Shown in pieces: positions 42,518-57,050 of a DNA stretch of 64,000 nt (position 1 is the stretch's first letter; every line of letters begins with the position of its first letter). The notes beneath the pieces were generated by a model. It saw nothing but the letters and a program-made list of their open reading frames with translations, did not search any database and was not told where the DNA came from. The stretch comes from Nocardioides glacieisoli (GTDB taxonomy: Bacteria; Actinomycetota; Actinomycetes; Propionibacteriales; Nocardioidaceae): contig NZ_SDWS01000010.1 of the NCBI RefSeq assembly GCF_004137245.1, positions 62,001 to 126,000 of the forward strand. Direction: 5' to 3'. A program made the translations under genes and the position numbers.

Positions 42518-43763
42518 GCAGCTCCCCCAGCGCGGGACGTACGCCCCACTGCGCCAGGAGGTCGTCGTACTCGCGACCCGCGGCCTCCTCGGCCTCGCTG
42601 GGGCGTCGGTGCGCTCCCGCCTCGCCGCGCAGCCGGACGGCACGCAGCAGCGTGTTGCGCGGGGTGTGCGCGCTCTCGACGAACTCCACGACGTCCACCT
42701 TGTAGCCCTCCCGTCGCAGCAGCGCGGCCCGGAGCGCGTCGGTGAGGGTGTCGGCGAACCGCTCGCGCAGGATGCCGTAGCGGGTGAGCATCGCGTAGGG
42801 CGCGGGGACCTCGGTCGTCCGCAGCTGCGATGCGATGTCGTGGTGGCAGCAGGGCGCCGCGAGCACCAGTGACGCGTGCCAGTCCAGTGCCCGCGCGAGC
42901 GCGTCGTCCGTCGCGGTGTCGCAGGCGTGGAGGGCGAGCACCACGTCCGGGGCGCGGTCGAGGCTCGCGTCGCCGATCGAGCCGACGACGAAGTCGGCGT
43001 CGATCCCCAGCCCGGCGGCGACCTGCGAGTTGTGGTCGGCCGACTGCTGCTTCACGTCGACGCCGGTCATCCGCACCGGCAGCCGGCGGCTCAGGAAGGC
43101 GTGCGCGGCGAAGGTGAGGTAGGCGTTGCCGCACCCGAGGTCGACGATGCGCAGCGGGTCGTCGTCGGTCGGCGTGCGCACCTGCCCCTGATCCATCGCC
43201 TCGGTGAGGCTGGCGTCGAGCAGCCGCAGGAACTCCTCCACCTGGCGGTACTTCGCCTGGCGGGTGGGTTTCACGCGGCCCTGCGCGTCGCTGATGCCGA
43301 GCGCGACCAGCACCGGGTCGTCCTCGGCGAGGAGACGGTCCTTGGCGCGGTCGTGGTCGTGGGAGACCTCGAGGGCCTCGCTCCGTGCCTTGGTGTGCAG
43401 CAGCGGGGCGCCCTTCTTGGTCACCCGGAGCTGGTGGGTCGTGTCGGTGGTGTCGACGTGCCAGCTGGCGAACGGCTGGGCCAGCAGCGCATCCACCGCG
43501 GCTGCGGCGTCCTCGCCGATCGCGTGGTTGGTGGTGTGCGCCTGCGTGTCGTCGTACGACACCACCTGCAGGTGACGACCCGCCTTGAGGTCGACGACCC
43601 GGACCTCGATCCGCTTCACCTCACGGCCCGCCACGACCGGGACCGGCTGCCCCTTGCGCCGCCCGCTCGCCAGCGCCCGCACCAGTCGGTCGGCGTCGAG
43701 CACGGCGGCACGGAGCCGCTTCCACTCCTCGCTCATGACGTCGTCCGTCACGCTGTCCGTCAC
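42507..43763 (-). CDS. METTL25-like SAM-dependent methyltransferase
   Basis: A 418-residue class I methyltransferase-fold protein. The N-terminal half (about 1-190) is specific to this group. The methyltransferase domain (about 200-360) has the SAM loop VDLGCGNAYLTFAAHAFL, TGVDVKQQSADH, LALHACDTATDDAL, and the signature APCCHHDIASQL with two cysteines and histidines as in eukaryotic METTL25/RRNAD1. The target is unknown. The GTG start at 43763 lies in a GTGA overlap with a 27-codon gene upstream. It is convergent with the transporter small subunit, overlapping by 11 nt. Confidence 0.85.
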   Translation of the reverse strand: MTDSVTDDVMSEEWKRLRAAVLDADRLVRALASGRRKGQPVPVVAGREVKRIEVRVVDLKAGRHLQVVSYDDTQAHTTNHAIGEDAAAAVDALLAQPFASWHVDTTDTTHQLRVTKKGAPLLHTKARSEALEVSHDHDRAKDRLLAEDDPVLVALGISDAQGRVKPTRQAKYRQVEEFLRLLDASLTEAMDQGQVRTPTDDDPLRIVDLGCGNAYLTFAAHAFLSRRLPVRMTGVDVKQQSADHNSQVAAGLGIDADFVVGSIGDASLDRAPDVVLALHACDTATDDALARALDWHASLVLAAPCCHHDIASQLRTTEVPAPYAMLTRYGILRERFADTLTDALRAALLRREGYKVDVVEFVESAHTPRNTLLRAVRLRGEAGAHRRPSEAEEAAGREYDDLLAQWGVRPALGELLSR

Positions 43764-43843
43764 AGCACGGCTGCGAGGACGACGATGAGGATCAGCGCCC
43801 CGAGGGCCACCGGGATCACGAGGCGGCGGTGGCGGGGGTTCAT
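43760..43843 (-). CDS. 27-residue hydrophobic microprotein
   Basis: A tiny gene with an Arg-rich start (MNPRHRRLVIP) and one hydrophobic helix (VALGALILIVVLAAVL), so a single-pass membrane peptide. Two facts support it: TAGGAT (43855-43850 on the minus strand) lies exactly 6 nt before the ATG at 43843, and the stop overlaps the methyltransferase GTG (GTGA). It would thus be the first cistron of the methyltransferase transcript. No homology is claimed. Confidence 0.6.
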   Translation of the reverse strand: MNPRHRRLVIPVALGALILIVVLAAVL

Positions 43844-43849
43844 GACCTC

Positions 43850-43855
43850 ATCCTA
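43850..43855 (-). promoter_or_regulatory. -10 element of the microprotein-methyltransferase transcript
   Basis: On the minus strand TAGGAT lies 6 nt before the ATG at 43843. Confidence 0.45.
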
Positions 43856-43861
43856 GGTGGC

Positions 43862-43912
43862 CGAGCTGACGCTTCTGCACACAGCGAGACGGTCGAGCTG
43901 ACGCTTGTGCAC
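43862..43912. repeat. Intergenic direct repeat (19 bp, 18 identical)
   Basis: CGAGCTGACGCTTCTGCAC (43862-43880) and CGAGCTGACGCTTGTGCAC (43894-43912) are copies with a 32-bp period, between the microprotein promoter and the HOT dehydrogenase stop. The function is unknown. Confidence 0.8.
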
Positions 43913-43920
43913 GCGACAGG

Positions 43921-45189
43921 TCACCAGTGGTGCAGGGAGCCCCGGAAGACGGTGGCCAGGTCGTCGGCCGTCACGTCGATGGGGGCGGTGTCGAGCAGGC
44001 GCTGCTGCTTGAGGGCGCCGTCCACGAGGTCGTCGACGTCAGCCTCGCCGTAGCCGATCTCGGCCAGGCCGCTGGGCAGCCCGACGTCGCGGATCAAGCC
44101 GCGCAGCACGTCCGGCAGCGTCTCGGGCCCTCCGGACGCCGCGCTGCCGCCCAGGAGCTCGGCCGCCCGGAGGTGGCGCTCGGGCGAGGCCTCGAACGTC
44201 AGCGCGAAAGCAGCCGGCGCGGTCATCACGACGGCCATCCCGTGCGGGACGATCGGCTCGTCGTCGGGGTAGCCGGCGGGGCGGTAGTCGCGGACCCGTC
44301 CGGCGATCGGGTACGCGCAGGCGTGCGGGACGTGGACACCGGCGTTGCCGAAGCCGAGCCCGGCGAAGGTCGCGGCGAGGGCCATCTGCTCGCGGGCCTC
44401 GCCGTCGGACCCGTCGCGCACGGCCGTGCGGAACGCACCGGCCAGCAGGGACAGCGCCTTCTCCGACCACATGTCCGCGATCGGGTTGGCCCCGCAGTAG
44501 GGCACCCGCTGCTCGGGCTGCTTGGCGTCGTAGTCGCCGAACCACCGGGCGGTCCAGCTCTCGAGCGCGTGGCAGAGGATGTCCATCCCGCACGACGCGG
44601 TCACCATCGCCGGCTGCGTCATGGTCAGGTCGGGGTCGACCACGGCGAGCGTGGGACGCAGGCGGGCGTGGGAGATGCCGGTCTTGACCTTGAGGGCCAG
44701 CACGTCGAGGACGCAGATGGTGGTCGACTCGGCGCCGGTGCCGGTCGTGGTCGGCACGGCGACCAGCGGGAGCAACGGTTGCTCGGGGGCGCGACCGCCG
44801 CCGACCGGCGCGTTGACGTAGTCCATCAGGTCGCCGTCGTTGGTGAGGAGCAGGTCGACGGCCTTGGCGGTGTCGATCGCGGAGCCACCGCCGACCGCGA
44901 CGACGGCGTCGAACGGGCCGGCGTCGCGGGCGAAGGCGATCGCCTCCTCCATCGAGGCGTCCGTCGGCTCGACGCGCGCGCCGGCGAAGACCGTGACGTC
45001 GAGCCCGCGGGCGCGGATGCCCTCGGCGACGCGCTCCGGGTGGCCGGTCGCGGCGACGCCCGGGTCGGTCACGAGGAGGACGCGACGCGCACCGCCCACG
45101 AGCTGCTGGACGTCCCAGCCGATCTCGGAGCTCGCCCCGCGGCCGAACTTGAGCCCCGGTGCGGCATAGGTGAACACGGACTCGCTCAC
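43921..45189 (-). CDS. Iron-containing alcohol dehydrogenase, hydroxyacid-oxoacid transhydrogenase type
   Basis: A 422-residue group III iron ADH. It has VAVGGGSAIDTAKAVDLL (NAD site), AVPTTTGTGAESTT, and metal ligands Asp in SCGMDILCHALESWTARW and His in FGNAGVHVPHACAYPIAG. This last motif and the GYPDDEPIVPHGMAVV segment resemble ADHFE1/HOT enzymes, which move a hydride between 4-hydroxybutyrate and 2-oxoglutarate without free NAD. Other iron ADH activities cannot be excluded. The GTG start overlaps the Nudix gene stop (GTGA), so they are cotranslated. Confidence 0.87.
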   Translation of the reverse strand: MSESVFTYAAPGLKFGRGASSEIGWDVQQLVGGARRVLLVTDPGVAATGHPERVAEGIRARGLDVTVFAGARVEPTDASMEEAIAFARDAGPFDAVVAVGGGSAIDTAKAVDLLLTNDGDLMDYVNAPVGGGRAPEQPLLPLVAVPTTTGTGAESTTICVLDVLALKVKTGISHARLRPTLAVVDPDLTMTQPAMVTASCGMDILCHALESWTARWFGDYDAKQPEQRVPYCGANPIADMWSEKALSLLAGAFRTAVRDGSDGEAREQMALAATFAGLGFGNAGVHVPHACAYPIAGRVRDYRPAGYPDDEPIVPHGMAVVMTAPAAFALTFEASPERHLRAAELLGGSAASGGPETLPDVLRGLIRDVGLPSGLAEIGYGEADVDDLVDGALKQQRLLDTAPIDVTADDLATVFRGSLHHW

Positions 45190-46085
45190 GAGACCACCTC
45201 CAGTGCGTAGGTCACCACGTCGAGCACCTCGACCCGGCCGGTGCGGACGTCGGCGACCGGGACCCAGGCCGCGGACTCGGTGGTGCCGTCGACCTCCCGG
45301 ACCGCCGGCTCACCGTCGCCCACGGTCGCGGCGAAGAGCAGGTGCACGCCGTGGTAGTCCTCGAGCCGACCCGACGGTGCGTTGCCCGCGAAGTGGGTGT
45401 CGTGCACGCCCACGAGAGCGCCGACCTCGCACGCCAGTCCGCACTCCTCCTCGACCTCGCGCTCGAGCGCCACCGACGGGTGCTCGCCGTGGTCGATGCC
45501 GCCGCCCGGCAGGGTCCAGCGGCCCGGGTGCGCCGCGCGCGCGGAGAGCCGCGTGAGCAGCACGTGCCGGTCGTCGCCAGTGCCGCGCAGCACGACGGCG
45601 TACGCCGCCACCCGCTGCAGCCGGAAGGGCAGGTGGTCGGCGAGCGCCTCGCCGACCAGCCCGGCCGCCGGGACGGCGCCGGAGACGATGTCGTCGAACG
45701 GCTTCCAGGCGGCGTCGACGGTCGAGCCGTCGACCTCGATGACGCGCGGCTCCGGCGCGTCCGGGGGCACCCAGCCGGCGTAGACGATGCGGATCGCGTG
45801 GGCGTTGACGAGCTGGCCGTCGCGCGAGGCGCGGGGCAGGTGGGAGCTGTAGACGTGGGCGGTCTCGCTGACCGTGGCGTCGAGTCCCGTCTCCTCGTGG
45901 ATCTCGCGGACGACCGCCAGCCGGGGGTCCTCGCCATGGTCCACGCCGCCTCCGGGGAGGGTCCAGAGCTCGGTGCGCGAGACCTTCGGCGCGAGCCGGC
46001 TCAGCAGCACCTCGATGCGGCCCCCGTGCTCGCGGAGCAGGACGGCGTACGCCCCCACGCGCTGTCGCTGCGGAAGGGATGACAT
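45186..46085 (-). CDS. Tandem Nudix hydrolase
   Basis: A 299-residue protein with two Nudix domains (about 8-145 and 155-290). Both Nudix boxes are intact: GGGVDHGEDPRLAVVREI followed by HEETGL, and GGGIDHGEHPSVALEREV followed by EEECGL, each fitting GX5EX7REUXEEXGU. The two domains share flanking sequence too (VAAYAVVLR against VGAYAVLLR; WTLPGGG in both), so an internal duplication is clear. The substrate is unknown. The ATG at 46085 has TAAGTT 6 nt upstream. It leads a two-gene operon with the HOT dehydrogenase. Confidence 0.88.
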   Translation of the reverse strand: MSSLPQRQRVGAYAVLLREHGGRIEVLLSRLAPKVSRTELWTLPGGGVDHGEDPRLAVVREIHEETGLDATVSETAHVYSSHLPRASRDGQLVNAHAIRIVYAGWVPPDAPEPRVIEVDGSTVDAAWKPFDDIVSGAVPAAGLVGEALADHLPFRLQRVAAYAVVLRGTGDDRHVLLTRLSARAAHPGRWTLPGGGIDHGEHPSVALEREVEEECGLACEVGALVGVHDTHFAGNAPSGRLEDYHGVHLLFAATVGDGEPAVREVDGTTESAAWVPVADVRTGRVEVLDVVTYALEVVS

Positions 46086-46091
46086 GGTCCC

Positions 46092-46117
46092 AACTTAGTG
46101 AAGTGGTGAAGTACGGT
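46092..46117. promoter_or_regulatory. Compact divergent leaderless promoters (Nudix / acyltransferase)
   Basis: TAAGTT on the minus strand (46097-46092) is 6 nt before the Nudix ATG. TACGGT on the plus strand (46112-46117) is 7 nt before the acyltransferase GTG at 46125. Only 14 nt separate the two -10 elements, and that gap holds two GTGAAGT repeats (46098-46104, 46106-46112). Confidence 0.45.
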
Positions 46118-46124
46118 GAGCGCC

Positions 46125-47168
46125 GTGTCCCCCGCGTCCCGTGATCCGTGGCTCGACAACGTGAAGATGGTGCTGGTCACGCTGGTCGTGGTCGGGCACG
46201 CGATCGGGCTGGTCGAGGCCACCACCGGCAGCCACTGGGTCTACGACTTCATCTACCTCTGGCACATCCCTGCGTTCGTCTTCGTGAGCGGCTACCTGTC
46301 GAAGTCGTTCGAGTGGGACCGGCGCCGGATGAAGAGCCTGGTCTACATCCTCGCGATCCCCTACCTGCTCTTCGAGCCGGCACTGTTCTACTTCCGCCGC
46401 GACGTCATCGGGGAGGGCGTCGAGTACCCGCTGTGGATCGAGCCGCACTGGACCATGTGGTACCTGATCGTGCTGCTCATGTGGCGGCTGATCACCCCCA
46501 TCCTCAAGAAGCACTGGCTGTTCCTGCCGCTGTCGGTGATCGTCAGCCTGGCCGGCGGCCTGTGGGACACCGAGGCCCTGATGATCCCCCGTTTCCTCGG
46601 ACTGCTGCCGTTCTTCGTGCTGGGCCTGCACCTCAAGCCACGCCACCTCGCGCACCTCGACGACGTGTGGGTGCGCGTCGCGGCCGTCCCGACCCTGATC
46701 GGCATCGGGGTGATGGCCGTCTACACCGACACGTGGGCCAATGCCGCGCTGCTCTGGTACGACACCGGCTACAGCGAGATCCCGATCGACAACGAGATCG
46801 TCTTCCAGACCCGGCTGACGGTGATGATGGTCGGCCTGCTCGGCGCCTTCGCCGCGATGTCGCTGGTCCCGCGGCGCTCGCTCGGCTGGTTCACCACCAT
46901 GGGCACCGCGACGATGGTGATCTACCTCTTCCACGGCTTCGTCATCAAGGCGTTCAAGGGGCTCGGCTACCAGGACTTCACCGCCGCCTATCCGATGCTG
47001 GGGCTGGTGCTCACGATCCTCGGCGCGGTCGCCCTCGCCCTCCTGCTCGCCAGCCCGCCCGTACGCCGCGTGCTGGAGCCGTTCACGAACCCGCTGGGCT
47101 GGCTGGAGCAGCGCCGCTCGGCTCGTCGCCGCGACCCGGCCCCCACGTCGGGCCCCACGTCGGGCTGA
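46125..47168 (+). CDS. Acyltransferase 3 family membrane protein
   Basis: A 347-residue integral membrane O-acyltransferase of the acyltransferase-3/fucose-4-O-acetylase group, with about ten helices. The N-terminal signature is DPWLDNVKMVLVTLVVVGHAIG with the conserved His near residue 24, followed by FIYLWHIPAFVFVSGYLSK. The C-terminus is basic and ends with the repeat PTSGPTSG. It probably acetylates an extracytoplasmic sugar or polymer. The GTG at 46125 is chosen because the -10 TACGGT overlaps the earlier GTG at 46116. The last 86 nt lie antisense to the next gene's 3' end. Confidence 0.86.
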   Translation: MSPASRDPWLDNVKMVLVTLVVVGHAIGLVEATTGSHWVYDFIYLWHIPAFVFVSGYLSKSFEWDRRRMKSLVYILAIPYLLFEPALFYFRRDVIGEGVEYPLWIEPHWTMWYLIVLLMWRLITPILKKHWLFLPLSVIVSLAGGLWDTEALMIPRFLGLLPFFVLGLHLKPRHLAHLDDVWVRVAAVPTLIGIGVMAVYTDTWANAALLWYDTGYSEIPIDNEIVFQTRLTVMMVGLLGAFAAMSLVPRRSLGWFTTMGTATMVIYLFHGFVIKAFKGLGYQDFTAAYPMLGLVLTILGAVALALLLASPPVRRVLEPFTNPLGWLEQRRSARRRDPAPTSGPTSG

Positions 47169-47928
47169 TCGCGGCGCGCGGCACCACGTCGTACGGCGCC
47201 GCCTCGTCCCGCGTGGGCGCGTGCCCGCCGAGGTGGGCGGGGTGCCACGGCGCCCGCTGGCCCGGCGTGGGCACGTGGTGCGGCAGCCGCTGGAGGTCCT
47301 CGAGCTGCTCGGTGAGCGCGCTGCCGAGGCGCCGGGTGAACCCGGTGAGGTCGTCACCCGCGCTGAAGGCAAGCGGCTCACCGAAGGAGAGGTCGACCCG
47401 CCGACGGCGCCGGAGGCTGGGCCTCGGCTTGCGGCCGCGCGGGTCGGGGATCCCGACCGACCACAGCCGCTGCGAGCCCCAGATCGCGAGCGGCACGACC
47501 GGCGCGCCCGTCTCCCGGGCCAGGCTCGCGACGCCGGGCATCAGCGAGCGGATCGTCCAGGACCAGCTGATCCCGGCCTCCGGGAACACGCCCACCGCGT
47601 CGCCCTGGCGCAGGAGTCGGCGCGCCTTCAGGTACGCCGCCGCGGGCGCCTCGCGGTCGACGGGGACGTGCTGCATCCGGTCCATCGCCGTCCGCACCAG
47701 CGGGACGTTCCAGACGTCGTGCCGGCACAGGAAGCGGACGTAGCGCTCCCGCTCGACCGCGACCTGCTCGACCAGCACGAAGTCGGGGTAGCTGACGTGG
47801 TTCGCGGCAAGGATCACCGGACCGCTCGTGGGCAGGTGCTCGAGCCCGGTCCACCGCGTGTCCACCGCGAGGAGGCGTAGGGCAGCGCGCCCGAGGACGT
47901 TGGTGGCGCGGTAGACGCGCTCGCTCAC
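47083..47928 (-). CDS. Lysophospholipid acyltransferase (PlsC family)
   Basis: A 281-residue 1-acylglycerol-3-phosphate acyltransferase-type protein. The acyl-acceptor motif is ILAANHVSYPDFVLV (HX4D variant, NHVSYPD) near residue 46. The phosphate-binding motif is GVFPEAGISWSW (FPEG-like, with EAG) near residue 120. VPLAIWGSQRLW is also typical. The C-terminal 45 residues are Pro/Gly/Arg-rich and unconserved; they overlap the convergent acyltransferase gene. The GTG at 47928 lies 7 nt after the MenJ-like gene stop, so they form an operon. The GTG at 48012 is possible but would overlap that gene by 77 nt. Confidence 0.85.
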   Translation of the reverse strand: MSERVYRATNVLGRAALRLLAVDTRWTGLEHLPTSGPVILAANHVSYPDFVLVEQVAVERERYVRFLCRHDVWNVPLVRTAMDRMQHVPVDREAPAAAYLKARRLLRQGDAVGVFPEAGISWSWTIRSLMPGVASLARETGAPVVPLAIWGSQRLWSVGIPDPRGRKPRPSLRRRRRVDLSFGEPLAFSAGDDLTGFTRRLGSALTEQLEDLQRLPHHVPTPGQRAPWHPAHLGGHAPTRDEAAPYDVVPRAAISPTWGPTWGPGRGDEPSGAAPASPAGS

Positions 47929-47935
47929 AGGCCGG

Positions 47936-49183
47936 TCACTGGAAGGGCGGTCGGGCGTCGCGGGCCATCGAGCGGCGTCCGGCCCAGCGCCACACGCGCG
48001 CGGCGCGGTCACGGTCGGCGTCGTCGACCAGGTTGCCCATCCAGCGCAGGGCCAGCGTCATCAGCCAGTCCGATCGCATGCCGGCCGGCCCGAGGGCGGA
48101 GACCACCTTGGGCTGCGTCGCGATCCCCGCGAGCCGGCGGGCGATCGAGAACGACTCGCCGTAGTGCTCGACCAGCGTCGCGCGCCACGCCTCGCCGAGG
48201 CCGGTGCCGCTCGCGATGTGCTCGGCGACGAACCGGCCGGTCTCCAGGCCGTAGTCGATGCCCTCGCCGTTGAGCGGGTTCACGCACGCGGCCGCGTCGC
48301 CGATGAGTGCCCAGTTGGGTCCGGCCACGTTGCTCACCGCACCGCCCATCGGCAGCAGTGCCGAGGTCGGTATCCGCAGCTCGCCGGACAGGCCGAAGTC
48401 CTGGCCGATCGTGTCGGCGTAGGTCTGCATCAGCGGCTTGATCGCCACCTCGGCCGGGCGCCGGGTGGTCGCGAGCGTGCCGGCACCGACGTTCACCGTG
48501 CCGTCGCCGAGGGGGAAGATCCAGCCGTAGCCCGACACCAGCTCGCCGTGCTCGTCGCGCAGCTCGAGGTGGGAGCTGATCCACGGGTCGTCGGACATCG
48601 TGGAGTCGACGTAGGACCGGCCGGCGACGGCGTAGACCGTGTCGCGGTGCCACTCCCGCCCGAGGAGCTTGCCGAGCGGCGACCGCACGCCGTCGGCGAC
48701 CACCAGCCACTGGCAGGCGATCTCGTAGGTGCCCTCCGCGTCGCGCATCTCGACCGCCGCGACCCGCTCACCATCACGACGTACGCCGACCGCGCGGGTG
48801 CCGTCGACGCCCCGGGCCCCACTCTTGAGGGCCACCGTGCGCAGGTGGTCGTCGAGCTCGGTGCGGGCGACCGCAGAGCCCCAGTCGGGCAGCGAGCCGC
48901 CCGGCCACGGGAGGAGGAGCGTCTGGCCGAAGCCGTGGGCGCGCAGCCCGTGGTTGACCGTGTGGGCGCGCAGCCAGTCCTCGAGGCCGAGCTTCTGCAT
49001 CTCGCCGATCGCCCGCGGCGTCAGGCCGTCGCCGCAGGTCTTGTCGCGCGGGAAGGCGGCCGCGTCGGCCAGCACGACGTCGAGCCCGGCGCGGGCGGCC
49101 CAGGCGGCCGCGGCCGAGCCGGCGGGTCCGGCGCCGACGACGAGGACGTCCGCCGAGGTCGGACGCGAGGAGAGGGTGGTCAC
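47936..49183 (-). CDS. Geranylgeranyl reductase family FAD enzyme (MenJ-like)
   Basis: A 415-residue FAD-dependent reductase. The dinucleotide fold DVLVVGAGPAGSAAAAWAAR starts at about residue 12. PRDKTCGDGLTPRAI with the conserved Cys follows, then GWIFPLGDGTVNVGAG and GDAAACVNPLNGEGIDYGLETG (second FAD motif). The family saturates isoprenoid double bonds; in mycobacteria MenJ reduces one unit of menaquinone's side chain. That role is plausible here but geranylgeranyl or archaeal-type substrates cannot be ruled out. GTG start, with GAGAAT 6 nt upstream. It follows rpoC across a strong terminator. Confidence 0.85.
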   Translation of the reverse strand: MTTLSSRPTSADVLVVGAGPAGSAAAAWAARAGLDVVLADAAAFPRDKTCGDGLTPRAIGEMQKLGLEDWLRAHTVNHGLRAHGFGQTLLLPWPGGSLPDWGSAVARTELDDHLRTVALKSGARGVDGTRAVGVRRDGERVAAVEMRDAEGTYEIACQWLVVADGVRSPLGKLLGREWHRDTVYAVAGRSYVDSTMSDDPWISSHLELRDEHGELVSGYGWIFPLGDGTVNVGAGTLATTRRPAEVAIKPLMQTYADTIGQDFGLSGELRIPTSALLPMGGAVSNVAGPNWALIGDAAACVNPLNGEGIDYGLETGRFVAEHIASGTGLGEAWRATLVEHYGESFSIARRLAGIATQPKVVSALGPAGMRSDWLMTLALRWMGNLVDDADRDRAARVWRWAGRRSMARDARPPFQ

Positions 49184-49189
49184 TCCCGA

Positions 49190-49195
49190 ATTCTC
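49190..49195 (-). promoter_or_regulatory. -10 candidate of leaderless MenJ-like gene promoter
   Basis: On the minus strand GAGAAT lies 6 nt before the GTG at 49183. A 13-bp palindrome (GGTGGA-A-TCCACC, 49204-49216) lies directly upstream of it. Confidence 0.35.
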
Positions 49196-49229
49196 TCAGT
49201 CACGGTGGAATCCACCGAAACGCGCCGAA

Positions 49230-49257
49230 CCCCGGCCTCTCGTGAGAGAGACCGGGG
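49230..49257 (-). terminator. rpoC terminator
   Basis: On the minus strand CCCCGGTCTCTC, loop TCAC, GAGAGGCCGGGG pair over 12 bp with one G-U. The hairpin starts 18 nt after the rpoC stop. It lacks a U-run but is the most stable hairpin in this gap. Confidence 0.75.
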
Positions 49258-49275
49258 CTCGGGGTTGCTGCGCGC

Positions 49276-53121
<3,846 letters not shown>

Positions 53122-53194
53122 GGTGTGTTCCTTTGGTTGCTGTTTGAGTCAGTACGCCACTGGGTGGCTTGCCCTTATCGGGGGGACCGAGGGA

Positions 53195-53220
53195 CCCGGG
53201 CGGCGCGGACGCCGCCCGGG
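53195..53220 (-). other. Strong hairpin between rpoB and rpoC
   Basis: CCCGGGCGGCG and CGCCGCCCGGG pair over 11 bp with a 4-nt loop (53195-53205 / 53210-53220), beginning 8 nt after the rpoB stop. No U-run follows. It could be a processing or partial-termination site rather than a full terminator. Confidence 0.65.
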
Positions 53221-53227
53221 ACTCACC

Positions 53228-56809
<3,582 letters not shown>

Positions 56810-56906
56810 GAGGTGTCCTCACAGATGAGCAAGTGATCGGCGCTTGCCGACCACCATGACAGCCGTCCGGAGGGCGTCGGGCATCTGAGGGCAGGCGCAA
56901 GGAGAC

Positions 56907-56935
56907 ACGATAGCGCACATGCGGACACGCCTCAA
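56907..56935 (-). promoter_or_regulatory. rpoB promoter
   Basis: On the minus strand TTGAGG (56935-56930), 17-nt spacer, TATCGT (56912-56907). Transcription would start near 56900, leaving a leader of about 90 nt. It lies between the mce-operon terminator and rpoB. Confidence 0.65.
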
Positions 56936-56990
56936 ACGCGGGGTCAATTCCCGGAAGGATTACGCCACGCGTTGCCGATGACTATGAACG

Positions 56991-57005
56991 CCCGGGGGCC
57001 CCGGG
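56991..57005 (-). terminator. Probable terminator of the mce operon
   Basis: On the minus strand CCCGGG-GCC-CCCGGG forms a 6-bp GC stem with 3-nt loop, about 45 nt after the stop of the last mce-associated gene, followed by GTTCATAGT. No full U-run. Confidence 0.45.
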
Positions 57006-57050
57006 TCAAGCAGAACGCGCCGATTGGGGAGGGGCAGGCCCGGGAGCGCG

